A stretch of DNA of 64,000 nucleotides. Source: Adineta steineri (Eukaryota > Rotifera > Eurotatoria > Adinetida > Adinetidae). The stretch lies in contig CAJNOI010000138.1 in the NCBI GenBank assembly GCA_905250115.1, positions 1 through 64,000 on the forward strand, in the 5' to 3' direction. The position numbers and the translations under genes are program-made. The notes below the pieces were generated by a model. That model ran no database searches, was not told the origin of the DNA, and was given only the letters and a program-made list of their open reading frames with translations. Positions 24,506 to 37,500 of this stretch are shown here, piece after piece (position 1 is the first letter of the stretch; each line of letters begins with the position of its first letter).

Positions 24506-26602
24506 TGATAATCTATTGATAATTAAATTGAATTTCTATTGTCTACTAATTATATTCGAATAATCATTATTCTCACTTGTCGAAGATCTATCTTATTGAG
24601 AATTGAAGAGAATAAATACAACGTTTCTTTCTTACATCACACAATATTATATCCGTCTTTTTTTTCCCTATACACTAGCTAGAAGCATATGTCTCAGTGA
24701 TGCCAATCACTTTTTTCTCATCTTGTTTACTTGCAGTGATCATTGTTCGTATCATCAATGATCCCGTGCGGTGTATGGGCACGTCTTGTTTGTATTACTC
24801 CTTTTCTAGTAACATGCCATTTGAATCTGTATACTAATACAATTCTATATCGATCTATGACGCCAGAGAAAAAAGAGTATATAGATAATCATAATTCAGC
24901 TTGTGATATCATGTGTAATATAGCAAAAGCAAAAGAAAAGAATAAAAATCGCTAATCATTGCTTGTATTGTCATTGATAATCTTTCTTTATATCTCTATA
25001 GACGTATGCTGCATTCAAGGATTGATAGAAGAAGAAAATAATAACAATCTTTATTGATTGAGAATGCTCTCTTGTTTATACAAGACATACTAGTGATGCA
25101 TGCACATGCGCATGTGTCAAAATTTGATTTACTTAGATAGGATATGGGTAATATATTGGACATAATATGTATTTTTGTATTAGATTTTGCTAATCAATTT
25201 TATAAGTAGAACAAAAGATTATTATTATATAGCCAAATTTAAATTTATGATATGTTAATAAACAGACAACAAATAGATAATCAATCTGAATTATTTTCTA
25301 GTTAAATTCATCATTCAGAAAAAAAACTATTTACGTCATATAATTTCCTATATTATTGTTTTTACAACATTCAGCTTGATGTATCAAGGATCGACAGTAT
25401 ATATATATATTAATATTAACTGAAAAGAATGTGTATGATATACGAACTTCTTTATCAAAACGATCAAATTATCAGACAGGAAAAAAGTCTATCAAAATAA
25501 ACTGTTAGTTTTTTTTTCTATATTTATCTAGCTGTGTATTTTATACAACTAATCGAATGTCACTGTATCGGAAATCAGTAGATTATATTTATTCATTATA
25601 ATTTGTAGAACGTCAAAGTTTTTATAAATTGAACAGATTGATATGTAAATGTCCTGACATATTCATAGATTATGATATCATTCTAATAACAATCAAGTGT
25701 GTTCTTGCTACTGGCAATTGGTATTTTATAGGATTCATTTGTGTACTATTTTTTTTATCTGTGTTATATAAAAAACTTCCTGGTTCGATTGAAAATGTTT
25801 GCCTTCAAAACATAATTGATATACAAGAAAAATATGTTGATATAGTCAAAAAAAAGAATCTTTCAAGAGGAATCTATAATTCGAAAGAATGATGTTTTTC
25901 ATTTTAGGTAAAAATTTTGTTTTAATTAATATATATATAAAAGACGAATATTTCTTTTTTTTACTATCTTTAACAAATGTCATTTATCTTTAAGGTCATT
26001 TCCTGTTGATTTACTAAAGGTTGACTCGATAATAATTCCTTATCAAGTTTTTGATATACGTATCTATTCAGTAAGACTAGAAATCTCACAGATATCTATA
26101 TATACATATATACATCGATAGTCTTAAAGATCAGTGTGCTAATAATGGAAACCCTATGTAAATGATAGGAAAGACTATATAGTTTTGTACAGAAACAAAA
26201 TGGACAAACAAATTTTATCGAACATATAATTACATGTTACATGTCAATACAAATAATTTTATATAATCAATTGAAATCCATCATTAGCTTGGAACAGATT
26301 TAATGGATGAATAAAATTACACCGTCAATAATCTTTTATAAAAAGGTTATAGTTGTCAATTACATGTATTATATTATAATTTAGTCAAGATTAATTTCTA
26401 CTAGTAAGAACGTAAATTTGATATGCAATATATATTGATCTTGATTTCAACAAATCTTCCTTAATATCATTGAGTTAATTTTCAATGATACTAAATTATA
26501 TTCATCATTTAACAAACCTGCATTTATTTTTATTACGATAACATTCACTTATAAAATTTGAATATAATTATTCAAGATAGAAACAAATGTTCGTTGAACT
26601 TG
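24506..26602. other. Upstream region of EYA, no gene
   Basis: AT-rich. An open frame at 25629-25892 (87 codons, one hydrophobic stretch) lacks an ATG start and any family match, so I do not call it. No RNA gene seen. Confidence 0.45.
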
Positions 26603-27220
26603 CGAGAGGACCTCCCGAGGTGTCAAAAAGCTTTTGAGCTGAAATTTCGTCTACAAGTAGGGGATATATAGACTAGAAAGAGCCTAAAAGAATATGTGCT
26701 CAAGTTGATGTTTAACTGAGATATCGACTATTTATTGTACTTGTCCTATAGGGCCCTATCTGTGCGGTAAAATCAAAGTTTCGAAATTAGACTTGAAATT
26801 TTGTCCACACTAAGACCTCAATCAGACAAGCTGGTTTACAAAGTTTCAGAAATTTTAGACAGATTATCTCCGAGATATGAATCCGTCAAAATATTCATGT
26901 GAAGCTTAGTATCCATAAGAAAGCGTCCCTATGTTAATATACTTGTATCTCGGAGACAGTCTTTCCGAAATTTCTAAAACTTTGTAAGCAAGCTTGCCTG
27001 AGTGAGGTCTTAGTGTGGACAAAATTTCAAGTCTAAATTCGAAACTTTGATTTTACTGCACAGATAGGGTCCTATAGGACAAATACAATAAATAGTCGAT
27101 ATCTCAGTTAAACATCAACTTCGGCACATATCCTATTAGGCTTTTTCTAGTCTATGTATCCCCTACTTGTAGACAAAATTTCAGCTCAAAAGCTTTTTGA
27201 CACCTCGGGAGGTTCTCTCG
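26603..27220. mobile_element. Foldback/MITE-like element
   Basis: Two arms of about 277 bp (26603-26879 and 26944-27220) are reverse complements at roughly 88-90% by eye, around a 64-bp unique centre. The outer end is CGAGAGGACCTCCCGAGGTG on the left and its near-complement on the right. Other matched words are AGTCGATATCTCAGTTAAAC and CTACTTGTAGAC. The arms are richer in GC than the flanks. No transposase frame is present, so the element is non-autonomous. I could not see a clear target-site duplication. Confidence 0.85.
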
Positions 27221-27457
27221 TTAGCAAAAATAATTATTATTGATAGTATGTAGTAAATATCGTAATACTCTTACAAAATTTTCTTTAGTATATCTATCTT
27301 CTCCTATGTAAACAATCTGAAATCTCCCTTTAGTATTATGAAACAGATAATATATTAGATATGTATGATTATTCCAACAAAATGTTTGTATCCTTACTAT
27401 AAAATTTCTCTGGAATCAAAACCAAACGATTCGATCTAAATAAAAATATTGAATTAT

Positions 27458-27470
27458 GGCGCTATCTATC
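27458..27470 (+). promoter_or_regulatory. GCGCYATCTAT motif upstream of TMCO1
   Basis: GGCGCTATCTATC lies about 140 bp before the TMCO1 start codon. A near-identical AGCGCCATCTAT lies at 60939-60950, about 220 bp before another start codon. GC words are rare here, so the sharing is notable, but function is inference. Confidence 0.3.
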
Positions 27471-27607
27471 GTAGAATAGAAACTGGATGGAAATATTTTT
27501 AGTCCAATGTTATTTATTATATTAGACGTACGTGTGTTTAAAGTCAATCCGTATAATATTATTATTCTGTCTCTGCTTTTTGTCGATCTTATCAATTATT
27601 TGCAATC

Positions 27608-28552
27608 ATGATAGGTGATACGATTTTAATTATTTTTATATCAGTCGCAACAGCTTTACTTGGTGAAGGTATGTTTAATTTAGATTGATAAAAAATTGAA
27701 TTGTATTTATGAATTATATTAGGTCTTACATGGCTTCTAGTCTATCGAACAGAGAAATATCAACGTTTGAAAGGTGAAGTAGAAAAACAAAGTAAACGAC
27801 GTAAGTTAAATATGATTTTTTTGTTATAAAATTCAAAAAAGTATAATTTAATAGTTGAACGTCAAAAGGAAACTGTTAGTGAAGCAGCAGATAAAGTCCA
27901 AAAACGTAAACTTGGTTAGTAATTCGAATTATTGTAATAAATTTTGTTATAAACTCATATATTCTAATTTTTAGAACGTCAAGAAGAAAAATTGAAAATT
28001 AATAATCGAGATTTATCAATGGTAAAAACGATTGAATTTTTTGCATTTGATTAGAAAAGATGTTTATTTTATTTATACATATAAAGGTCAAAATGAAATC
28101 TATGTTCGCATCAAGTTTCACATTTATGGCATTACTTGGCATGTTTAATTCAATGTAAAAACTCGAATATTTATAATTATAAATTAGAATATAGAATTTT
28201 TTTGTTCAGTTTTGAAGGTCGTATTGTAGCTAAACTTCCATTCGAACCAATTCCATGGATACGCGGATTATCACATCGAAATTTATCTGGTGATGATTTT
28301 ACTGATTGTTCATTCATATTTTTATATGTTTTATGTACAATGTCTATTCGACAAGTAAATAAATTTTGTTTTTCTTTATAATATAAATTTTTATTTTATT
28401 TTAGAACGTTCAAAAATTGTTTGGTCGTAAGTATTTTTTGATTTGAATCTTATATATAAATTCGTTTTTATCTATTAGTTGCTCCATCACGTGCTGCAAG
28501 TAAAGCATCTGGCGGTTTCTTTGCAACACCGGGTCAATTGACGCAACGTTAA
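27608..28552 (+). CDS. TMCO1: TMCO1, ER calcium-load-activated channel / translocon subunit
   Basis: TMCO1 belongs to the Oxa1/EMC3/GET1 superfamily. It sits in the ER membrane, where it has been described as a calcium leak channel and as part of the multipass translocon. Eight exons (27608-27668, 27723-27800, 27855-27914, 27975-28021, 28087-28154, 28210-28354, 28405-28426, 28479-28552) join in frame to 184 residues; the human protein is 188. There are three hydrophobic segments: residues about 4-25, about 90-107 (MFASSFTFMALLGMF), and about 138-151. Between the first two is the charged coiled coil (YRTEKYQRLKGEVEKQSK...). Conserved blocks KLPFEPIPWIRGLSHRNL, GDDFTDCSFIFLY and CTMSIRQNVQKLFGLAPSRA are clear. 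One exon is only 22 nt. An AATAAA polyadenylation signal follows near 28643. Confidence 0.97.
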
Positions 28553-31500
28553 AATGAATCATATTAACAGTGTGTTGAACAAGAACAAAACTAGAAAATG
28601 AAACTTTTATGTTCTTCTTTTTTGTCACTCCATATTTAAGAGAAATAAATCATGTTGTGTTTTGCTAAACTAAAAAAAGAGGAATTCTACTAGTTAAATA
28701 TTGCATTTGGGGATCAATCAATATTGTTTTATGATAAAAATGTCAAGAATTTTATAGTAAAAGTTGAACAGTTTGAAATTACGTGTGGCAAAAAAAAATT
28801 CTTTTATTTACTGATCATGATTTTTTTTGTCAATTAAATACGCGAAGATCTTCTTACAAAATCAAACATTTATTATACATGAGTTAATTGGAATTAGACG
28901 ATACTATTTCGTAAAGAAATTTAAGTACAAATTAGAAGAGAATTTTACCTTACGAGACAACAGAATGTCAGTATTTATATAAGATAATTGATATTATATC
29001 TTTATCCTACTTGAAAAAAATCTGTATGAAATATTATACATTCTATTTTCTAATATAGACGAAATTGGATCATCTATTCCAGAATAAAAAAGAAGTCTTG
29101 TCAAATTCATAGAAGTATTTTCTAGACAATAATTAATCCTATAATAGCATGTTACTAAAATCTCCTATTAATATAAGAAACATATTCTTTCAGCTTATTT
29201 TTCTTTTGTTTTTTTAATATATTTTCTACGATTTAAATTTGATTAGTCTATGATTAGTTTTAATATAAAGCTTGAACATCCGATTTAGAAGATTGTCAAT
29301 CATTAACATATAAGTGTAATATTCATTCACCTTCGTCAATGTGTACATTTCATTCAATGATATATCAACATGAATGTTACATATGTCACATACGAATTGA
29401 ATACGTTTTCTTTTTCCTCTCTCGCTTCAATATCGTATTATAATAATAATAATCTTCTCTATACATATACAAATGCACTTCGATTTTAGTATATATATAT
29501 ATATATATTGATCGAAAGGTGATGTGTTGACGATGATAAAATATAAACAATTGTCATGTAGGTAGTTTACTTTTCTTTTATTCCTTATAGTATATATATG
29601 AAATATGCAAAAAAAAATGTGAGCAGGTGTAAGGTATCTTTTTATCAGTATCAACATAACACCAAGAAACAGAAGAAAAAAGGTATATATGAATAGTACT
29701 TCAGTCTTTCGTTACTCGCCTTTTTTTTGACAACATACTAAAGGAAAAGTATTACAAAAAAAAAGAAAACGTTGTCTTTATCTACCAACAAAAATCGGCA
29801 GACACTTGAAAAAAAAGACTCCTTTCACAGTCAACCGTCGACAGTTATAATTAGTACATTATGCTCATTATATGCAGTTCATGTGGATTGCTCACGTCAT
29901 CAAGTCAACATCGATCAGGTAGTGTTGTCTAAAAGGAAAAAGAATGAACTTTTAGAAAAGAAGAAAGAAAAAAAGCTTTTCCATAGCACATGTTTCTTTT
30001 TCTTTTTTCTTTTCATAACACAACTACCGTACTACTCTTTCTTTCTAACATGAATGGGCAGACACATCCGTTTAAATATTTAAGAAAAAGAAGAGACCAT
30101 TTTTTTTCTGTGACTGATTAATCATCATCAAAATTTTTCTATTGTTATTTTAGCAACGAATTGAATTGATTTAGTTAAAAAATAACAAAGTCGTTTATTT
30201 AAAACAGAGAAAAGAAAAGATAAACAAAATCAGTTAGTATCATTTTATTAAATTTTCATGCATATTAATGTATGTATAAATTTTTGAATTAACTGCCGTT
30301 GGCATTTGTTATTTTCTACGAACACTTGAAATTTCTAAAAGTAAACGAATGAAATATATTCAAGCATTTTTTTTGATTGAATTTCGTTAATGAATATTCA
30401 TTTTTAATATTCGTCATCATTTTCTTTTAATGTATCAATATATATATCATGTTCCTCTTTTTTCTCTCTTGTATAAACTATTGTTTAAATGATATATGTA
30501 TTTGACATTATAAATATATGTGCTATAATTGTCAAACATTATTTTGATCAGTCGTTTTGGTCGGTGAACACCACCAGCCTGGAAGGCATCTGTTTGAATG
30601 CATACGACAGTTATAATAACGGAAGTTAAAAGGTAGACGAACCTAATTAATGAGAAATGTCTTAGACATACAAAAGAAATGGTCTATGTACTAACACTCA
30701 TTCTGATCAATAATCGTTCTTAAACAGTACCTACCTTTCATTTTAATTGGTCTCTCCTACTGTGTGTGTGCGTGTGTGTGCGTGTACTTGCATGCAATTT
30801 TCTGTTTATCTGTGCTCCTTTTTTATTTTAAGTTAAATAGTATGCAGGGATGATGACACGATTTGTCGACTCACACACACACAATGTCTGAATTTAAATG
30901 CTACCAAAGGGGTTATCTGTCACCGATCATATATTTTTTTTCTCTTCTTCTTGTTCTTCCCTCATTTATTTAATAATCGCTTCTGCCATGATGATGTATG
31001 GGTCTATGCACTCGATAAAATGAATGCATGTGTGGAAGAGCATTGTGTCATCTATTATACCTTTTTTTTCCTCTCTCTCTCTTTGCTTTTTCTCACTTTT
31101 CCGTTTCATAATGTTAGCTGTTTTTTTGGTTAATATATTGTATGTGTTTGACGATGCACAAGTCCGATATAAAAGTGTTACTTCTCGCATGAAGATTTTC
31201 TTTTCTTTTACATAACAATTCTATCTTAGGGCAATAGAGAATAGTAAGAGGCTAAATAAGAATTTTCTTTTCATTTTATTTGTATTATGTACGTTAGATA
31301 GATCAAGTATTTGAAGGGCAAGAACAGTAGACGAAGAATAAAAATAGTTGTCCTAATAATTATACTATTGATGTTTGAATAGAAGGTAAAAAATTCAATT
31401 TAACCCTGATTTTATATGTGTGAGAAGATGATTAAACTTGAATGTACTTTTGCGTTCGTCTTTTTTTTTTATACCTTATTATAACTAGTAGATCAATTAC

Positions 31501-31574
31501 TCTTTATTTCTTCTTTGTTCTTATTTTGAACAATCTATAGTCTATAATATATATGTGTATATGATTTATTCTAG
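28553..31574. other. Intergenic or 5' region of the large gene
   Basis: Three kilobases without a supported gene. It probably holds the promoter and any non-coding first exon of the large downstream gene, because that gene's first coding exon seen here begins at a splice acceptor. Features: an AT run near 29491-29508, a GT run near 30769-30785 and an AC run near 30872-30883. An open frame at 29772-30053 ends near a possible donor but has no recognisable content. Confidence 0.45.
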
Positions 31575-34500
31575 GCTGTAAATTGGCCTCTGTTAATTGT
31601 CCTGGGCGAACAGCGTCAATGGCTGAATTAACAAATCATACTGAAACTAATCTATTTACGACTAGTTCCAATGAACATACACTTTTTGCCGGAACACTTC
31701 GTAATTGGGGCGATCCATTATTACAAGGACAAGAGCCAATACCCGTACCTATATGTCCACGTTGTGCAACATGTAGATGCGAATCATTAAAAGCTTTACC
31801 TAAATCATCAGCTAGTCAACGATATCATCATCATCATCAAAAATATCATGAACCATCTTGTCCAAATTTTCGTCAACATGAACGTGCTAGAACTACTAGT
31901 AAACAACGTCAAGTAAATAAACCCAAACGTCGTGTTAACTCATACGATCCATCAATAACCTTAGACAATCATAAATCATTAAAAAAACAATCAATGGAAT
32001 ATTCTTCATCCGCATCATCAACACCTTTAATTAAACAAAGACATTCATTCTCTAAAATTCCAGTGAGAATATCAACATCATCATCAACACTTACAACAAC
32101 AACGACAACAGCAAGTGAATATTCTCCAGCATCATCCGTCTATGAAAGTCGATCATTAAATCTAAAAACAAAAATTCCTCGACCTATTGTAAAATTAAAT
32201 TCATCTTATCCAACTCTTTTTACTCATACAAATCAAACTATATCAAGCAGTGACGACGACGACGATGATTTCGATGATGATGATCACGATCACAATAGGT
32301 AAATAAAATATTTCTAAAAATAGTCTAGAAAGAACTAAAAGAAGAAAAATGGTTTATTTAAAAAAAATTAACAATACTATATTTTTGTATTTTAATAGAT
32401 GAAAGAGAAATATTTATAGACGCATGAATACTTAGACATGCTTGACCGCAAAAAAGAGAATTGAAGGTTTCTTTCATAACTAACTACAATAAATGTAGTA
32501 GTTAGATAGAAAAAAAATTCTTTTACATTAAACTAAATTTTTATTTTTGAAATTAAGTTTTATCGGAAATTAGCTTTTTGAGAAATATATTTTATAATTA
32601 TTGTTTGTTAAGTTATAAAAAAAAAGTTACACTAAAGTATAGTAAACTACAATTATTCTTATTGAATATTTTTCTTTTGAATCGATTAGTAAATATTTAT
32701 TGAAAGGCAAGCAACATTTATAGATACTCAATTTTTTAGCTTAACAAAAAAATCATAAGTATCGGCGGGCACATATCATTGTACTTCACTTATTATATTT
32801 TCAAAAGAAATAACTTCTTTCAAAGGCATACCTTCACTTTCAATTCTATTACTAGACTTCTATTTAAATAAACAATCTCGTTTGTTTCAATAAAAAAACT
32901 TCATCGACATAAATTATGTCCGTTCAAGGATCTTTTCTTTTTTTCTCATTCATTCACATTAACACACAAATAAGATATGCCTATTCTTACAAATGAATAA
33001 TGATAGATTTACCATTTAGAACACTTTCTACCTTTCAAACAATCACAGTGTTAAAACATACAGCTTTTCATGGTGAAAAATGAATATATATGTATATATA
33101 AAAGTTAATATGTAACTTCTCCTTGTATACTTCCTTTCTTTCTTTCGTATTAATACACGCAATAAAATGTATATTTCTACATAGTAGACGAATCTATAAA
33201 TATCATTCGATAAATACTATGAACAATGATGTGTCACTAAGTACAGTAAAAAAAACATTATCAGCATGAAGAGTGACAAAAACAATTTTTCAAAGAAATA
33301 TAAACTGTCCTATGCAATAATGTTAAGTGTTCTGTTTACACCTAAATACCATTTTTGAAAATAAAACGAATAGAAAACATACATTTTCTTTTTGTAAAAT
33401 ATCTTTATTTTTTTGTTTCACATAATTTCAAGGTTACAATTGCCATAGACACATCGCAATAATATAGACACTTGAAAGTTCTTCTAAAAAAAATGAGAGA
33501 CGAATAAAAAATAAAAGAGCAACATATATATATACATACAAAATGAATAAAAAATTTCAATTCATTTTAAATTTATTCTTATATTTCTTCTCGTACAAAT
33601 CGAATCAAATAACAATATGCTCATATCATCAATAGGTACTATAACCTTTCATTTTCATCTTCTTTGATTGATCCTATATCATAAAGAACTTACTGATTCG
33701 TATGATAGTTGAACTGAGAAAAAAGAACAGGTGCTATTATGCATCATTGATAATTTTTAATCAATATTTTAATTGTAAAGTTCATTTTTATTTTTATTTT
33801 ATGATATAGTTTAAATGGCGATGTTCATCCAACACCGCCTTCAATGTCTACAAATGAATTATCTCATACAAATATGTTACCGAAGAAGAAAAAGAAGAAT
33901 ATTATAATGATGTATTGTACTTCAAATCATATAGATGATATTGATGATCAAGTATTAATAAAGAAGAAGAAGAAAAAAATGTCATCATCGCCAAGAATAC
34001 ATAGTTTTAGTGAATCATCATCAGATGAACAACACGAACAACGATTTTGGTATAAAGAAGGTTAGTTGAAGAGTAATCATTTATCTCGGGTTTTTTTTTT
34101 CTTCAAATTGATTTCTATTTCGTATACGTAATGATGGAAGTGAAAGGGAGTATGATGAACAAGAAATGAAAAGAATGTGCGCAAAAAAAAAAAGAAATAA
34201 CAAGTATCGATTAAACTAATGTACGTTATAAGAGCTAAACAGGATTTTACATTGATTATAAAATAGTCTCTCAAATTTCTTTGTTCTCAATAGAAGGACA
34301 ATGGGATCAAATATTTCTCTTTCTATTTTGATACTTCATTATTATAAATATATCTAGACCTTATTGATGTTCTTCCATTAATAATAACTTCATAGACAAA
34401 CCTATATACATGTAAAGTCAAACAAAAGAATGAGAAATATATGTACAGACATTGTGTCTCGAGCAATTTTACGTCATATAAATTAACGCTAAATCTATAT

Positions 34501-37500
34501 GTTTTCATTAGCAGATTGAGTTCCGTTCTTTTTTGTTGTTGACTATGATCGATTTTCAATTGTGTTCGAAATGTCTGTCATCTATATACAATATAACTAT
34601 TAGGGAATAAAAGGTGTCATATAAATGTCCCTGTTGATAACAGACATTGAAAGTTTCGAATAATTTTTCTTTCCTTTTATACATAATACCTGGTATGTGT
34701 AGTATAATCAATGATTATTATTCATATTAATACTAAAAGTCTATATGTATAGTCATTTTGAAAAAAAATATTTATCGAAAGGGTACGAAAGTATGTCATT
34801 CATCTACTGTTATTATCAACGAAATCCTTCGCCAAATAACTGGATTTCATGTGAGTATATTATAAATACCTTTTCTCCCTTTCAAATCATTTTCAAGTGG
34901 AAAATTATGAAAGAAAAAAGAGTGCGCATATGTCTTCCGCTCCGTTTGATGGTATATCATGTGTATGGATATGTAAATGCACTATTTCGTCATCTGCACA
35001 TATATGTACATAGAGAGAATAATCAATATCGCTTGAAAAAACACGTCGAGTAAAAATGTGGGTGTGAGAACTTCGATGAACAAATGATCAAAATATACAT
35101 ACATACATATATATATGTATACGCTCTTTTTCATCAATAATCATTTCCGGCAGACATAGTCTCCTTGCAAATATATATTAGTTGTTTGATCTATGTGGAC
35201 AATGTAACATAGTTTGAATAGCATAAAATATGTACTATTGTGACTACAACTTGCTAGCTGTTGATTAATTTTTAAATGAATAAAAAAATCGGTCTATGTA
35301 TATATATGGTAATCAATTAATTCATAGTATAAAATCAAATAAAAAAAAATTCGGTTTCGTTTGGGAACTGATTAACCGTATACGTAAAGATTACTATGAT
35401 TGGAAAAGACTTCGATTTTATAATTAGTTGTCGTGAATGGACATAAGTCTTTTATATTAAATGACAAGAAAGAAAGAGAGAATACAAAAAAAAACTACCT
35501 TCGATGGACAATGATCGAAGTGATTTAGCTTTACATTCTGTTTCTCTCTCTTTCTCTCCTTTTTTTTCTCTCTCTCTTTTTCTTAATGTCATTACTCAGT
35601 AGGCGGTAACGACGACAAACGAATACTATTACCTATCGTACATTACATTTGATACATAAGATTTGCATCGAAAGAAATTAATGCTGTTGTTGTTTTACTT
35701 AAAATACTACGTAATATCTTCGTTGAGTGCCATTAGGCAATGTATCGTTCAAACACTTAGAGAATTTAAAATTGAATAATACAAAAGAATAAGAAAGAAG
35801 AATTGTTCATTTTTATTCTTTTAAACTCAACATCATGTTTCCATCAATTGGTACGCTGGTTAATAAGACAATCCTCGTCTTACGCGGTGAGTGAACATTA
35901 AAAGAAAAACTAGATATATAAGATAATAGCTATTAGTCGTATAAATACACCAAAGAACAAGACTAAGGTCTTATGTCTCGTTAATGATGACATTAGATAA
36001 AAATCGCTTTTTTTTGTTTCTTCATCTTCTTTTCATATACATATATATATATATATACATTTTAAGATGAGTTACTAACAGGTGATGAAGTTACTTTATT
36101 TATGATTAACAATTATGGGTCAAATGTCAATATATAGAATATGACAAAGAAAAAACAAAACACGCAAGTGTCAAACTCTTTTTATTACCTATTACTAGAA
36201 TACATATATCATATTACTAAAACGTGTGTCTATAAAGAGTCATTATACTTTAATATAAAAGCGAGAAATATATATATATGTATAGTTTCTTTTTTTTTTG
36301 TTCTAAGAGATCAACTTAATGTCTTAGTCATTGATTTCTAAATAATATCATCTCGTCTTATAAGATAACGACGGATAATCATTATTTGCTTAGAGTAAAT
36401 TATACAATCGCTCATTATGTTTAGATAGTAGTAACATCATAATATAAGTCAACTATATCCTCAAGTAAATAACTATTCGTTCTAAACAAAAGAAGATCTA
36501 GATTTTGTTCATTTTTCTATATCGTTTGATGCTTAGACAAGCGCAAGTTATATATACACTTCTAAGGTTTTTCGACGATTCTAGTCAATCTTTGTTATTC
36601 TTTTATTGATGTCTATGTTCCGCGATAGAAGTACAATTGAAAAAAAACATTCGTATATGATATTGAAAAATGAAAACTGTTTTAAGTACTTATACGTGCT
36701 TTTTTTTCTCTATTCTTCTCAATTATTGAAGACTAAAAAGATAGACTATTGTTCAAGTGTGATTGATAATTGCTTATTAATTCTCAAATTTATTGAATAA
36801 CATGAAGATGTCTGATAGTATTACTACTACGTAGAATAAAAATGATCTTTTTTCTCGACTGATTTATGTAGATATATGAATTAAATTATGCGTTTATATA
36901 TATATATATATATATACGGTTTCTGTGTTCTATAAATAGAATATAATGTAACGAATTGAGATCAATATAAAATCACTCTATACTGAGCAATATCAACAAA
37001 AAAAGAATGTTTGCATTCACCTACATACATTTAAGCATCTGATGCATTTCATTATTTCACAACTAACCTTGTGATCTCATTTACTTTCAAAATATAACTA
37101 AAGAATAGAGAAGAAAGAGAAAGAGAAAGAAAATTTGCACAGATGTCTTGACAAACATAGTTATATCCAATTGATTGAACAATGATATAGAACAAAAAAA
37201 AAAGAAAAAGAATTAATATTCGAGGTTATATATTTTGTCTATTACATTGTTAAGTTATTCAATTTGTTCGTTAATTGATAGGAAAAATGATATTCTATTG
37301 AAATATATATATTTATATTAGACAATGACCGTGAGTGGAAAGGGAAGTATAGATGGTACCTTGGTAATTTATTACCAAAGGTGAATCAATTGTCTCCCCT
37401 CATTGTCATTTAATAGAGAACAATCGATGAACCATTTTCTTTTTTTCCGTCGCATTACTTTGAACAAGGTTTTCTCTTTTTTCTTCTACTATCGATTTTA

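Noticed and set aside
25629-25892. 87-codon frame with a hydrophobic stretch
   Set aside because: Begins with TTG, no ATG in a sensible place, no family match, in a gene-free stretch.
29772-30053. 93-codon frame, lysine-rich end
   Set aside because: No recognisable content; could at most be part of a 5' untranslated exon of the large gene.
34745-35053. 102-codon frame inside a long intron
   Set aside because: No splice context joining it to the large gene and no family match.
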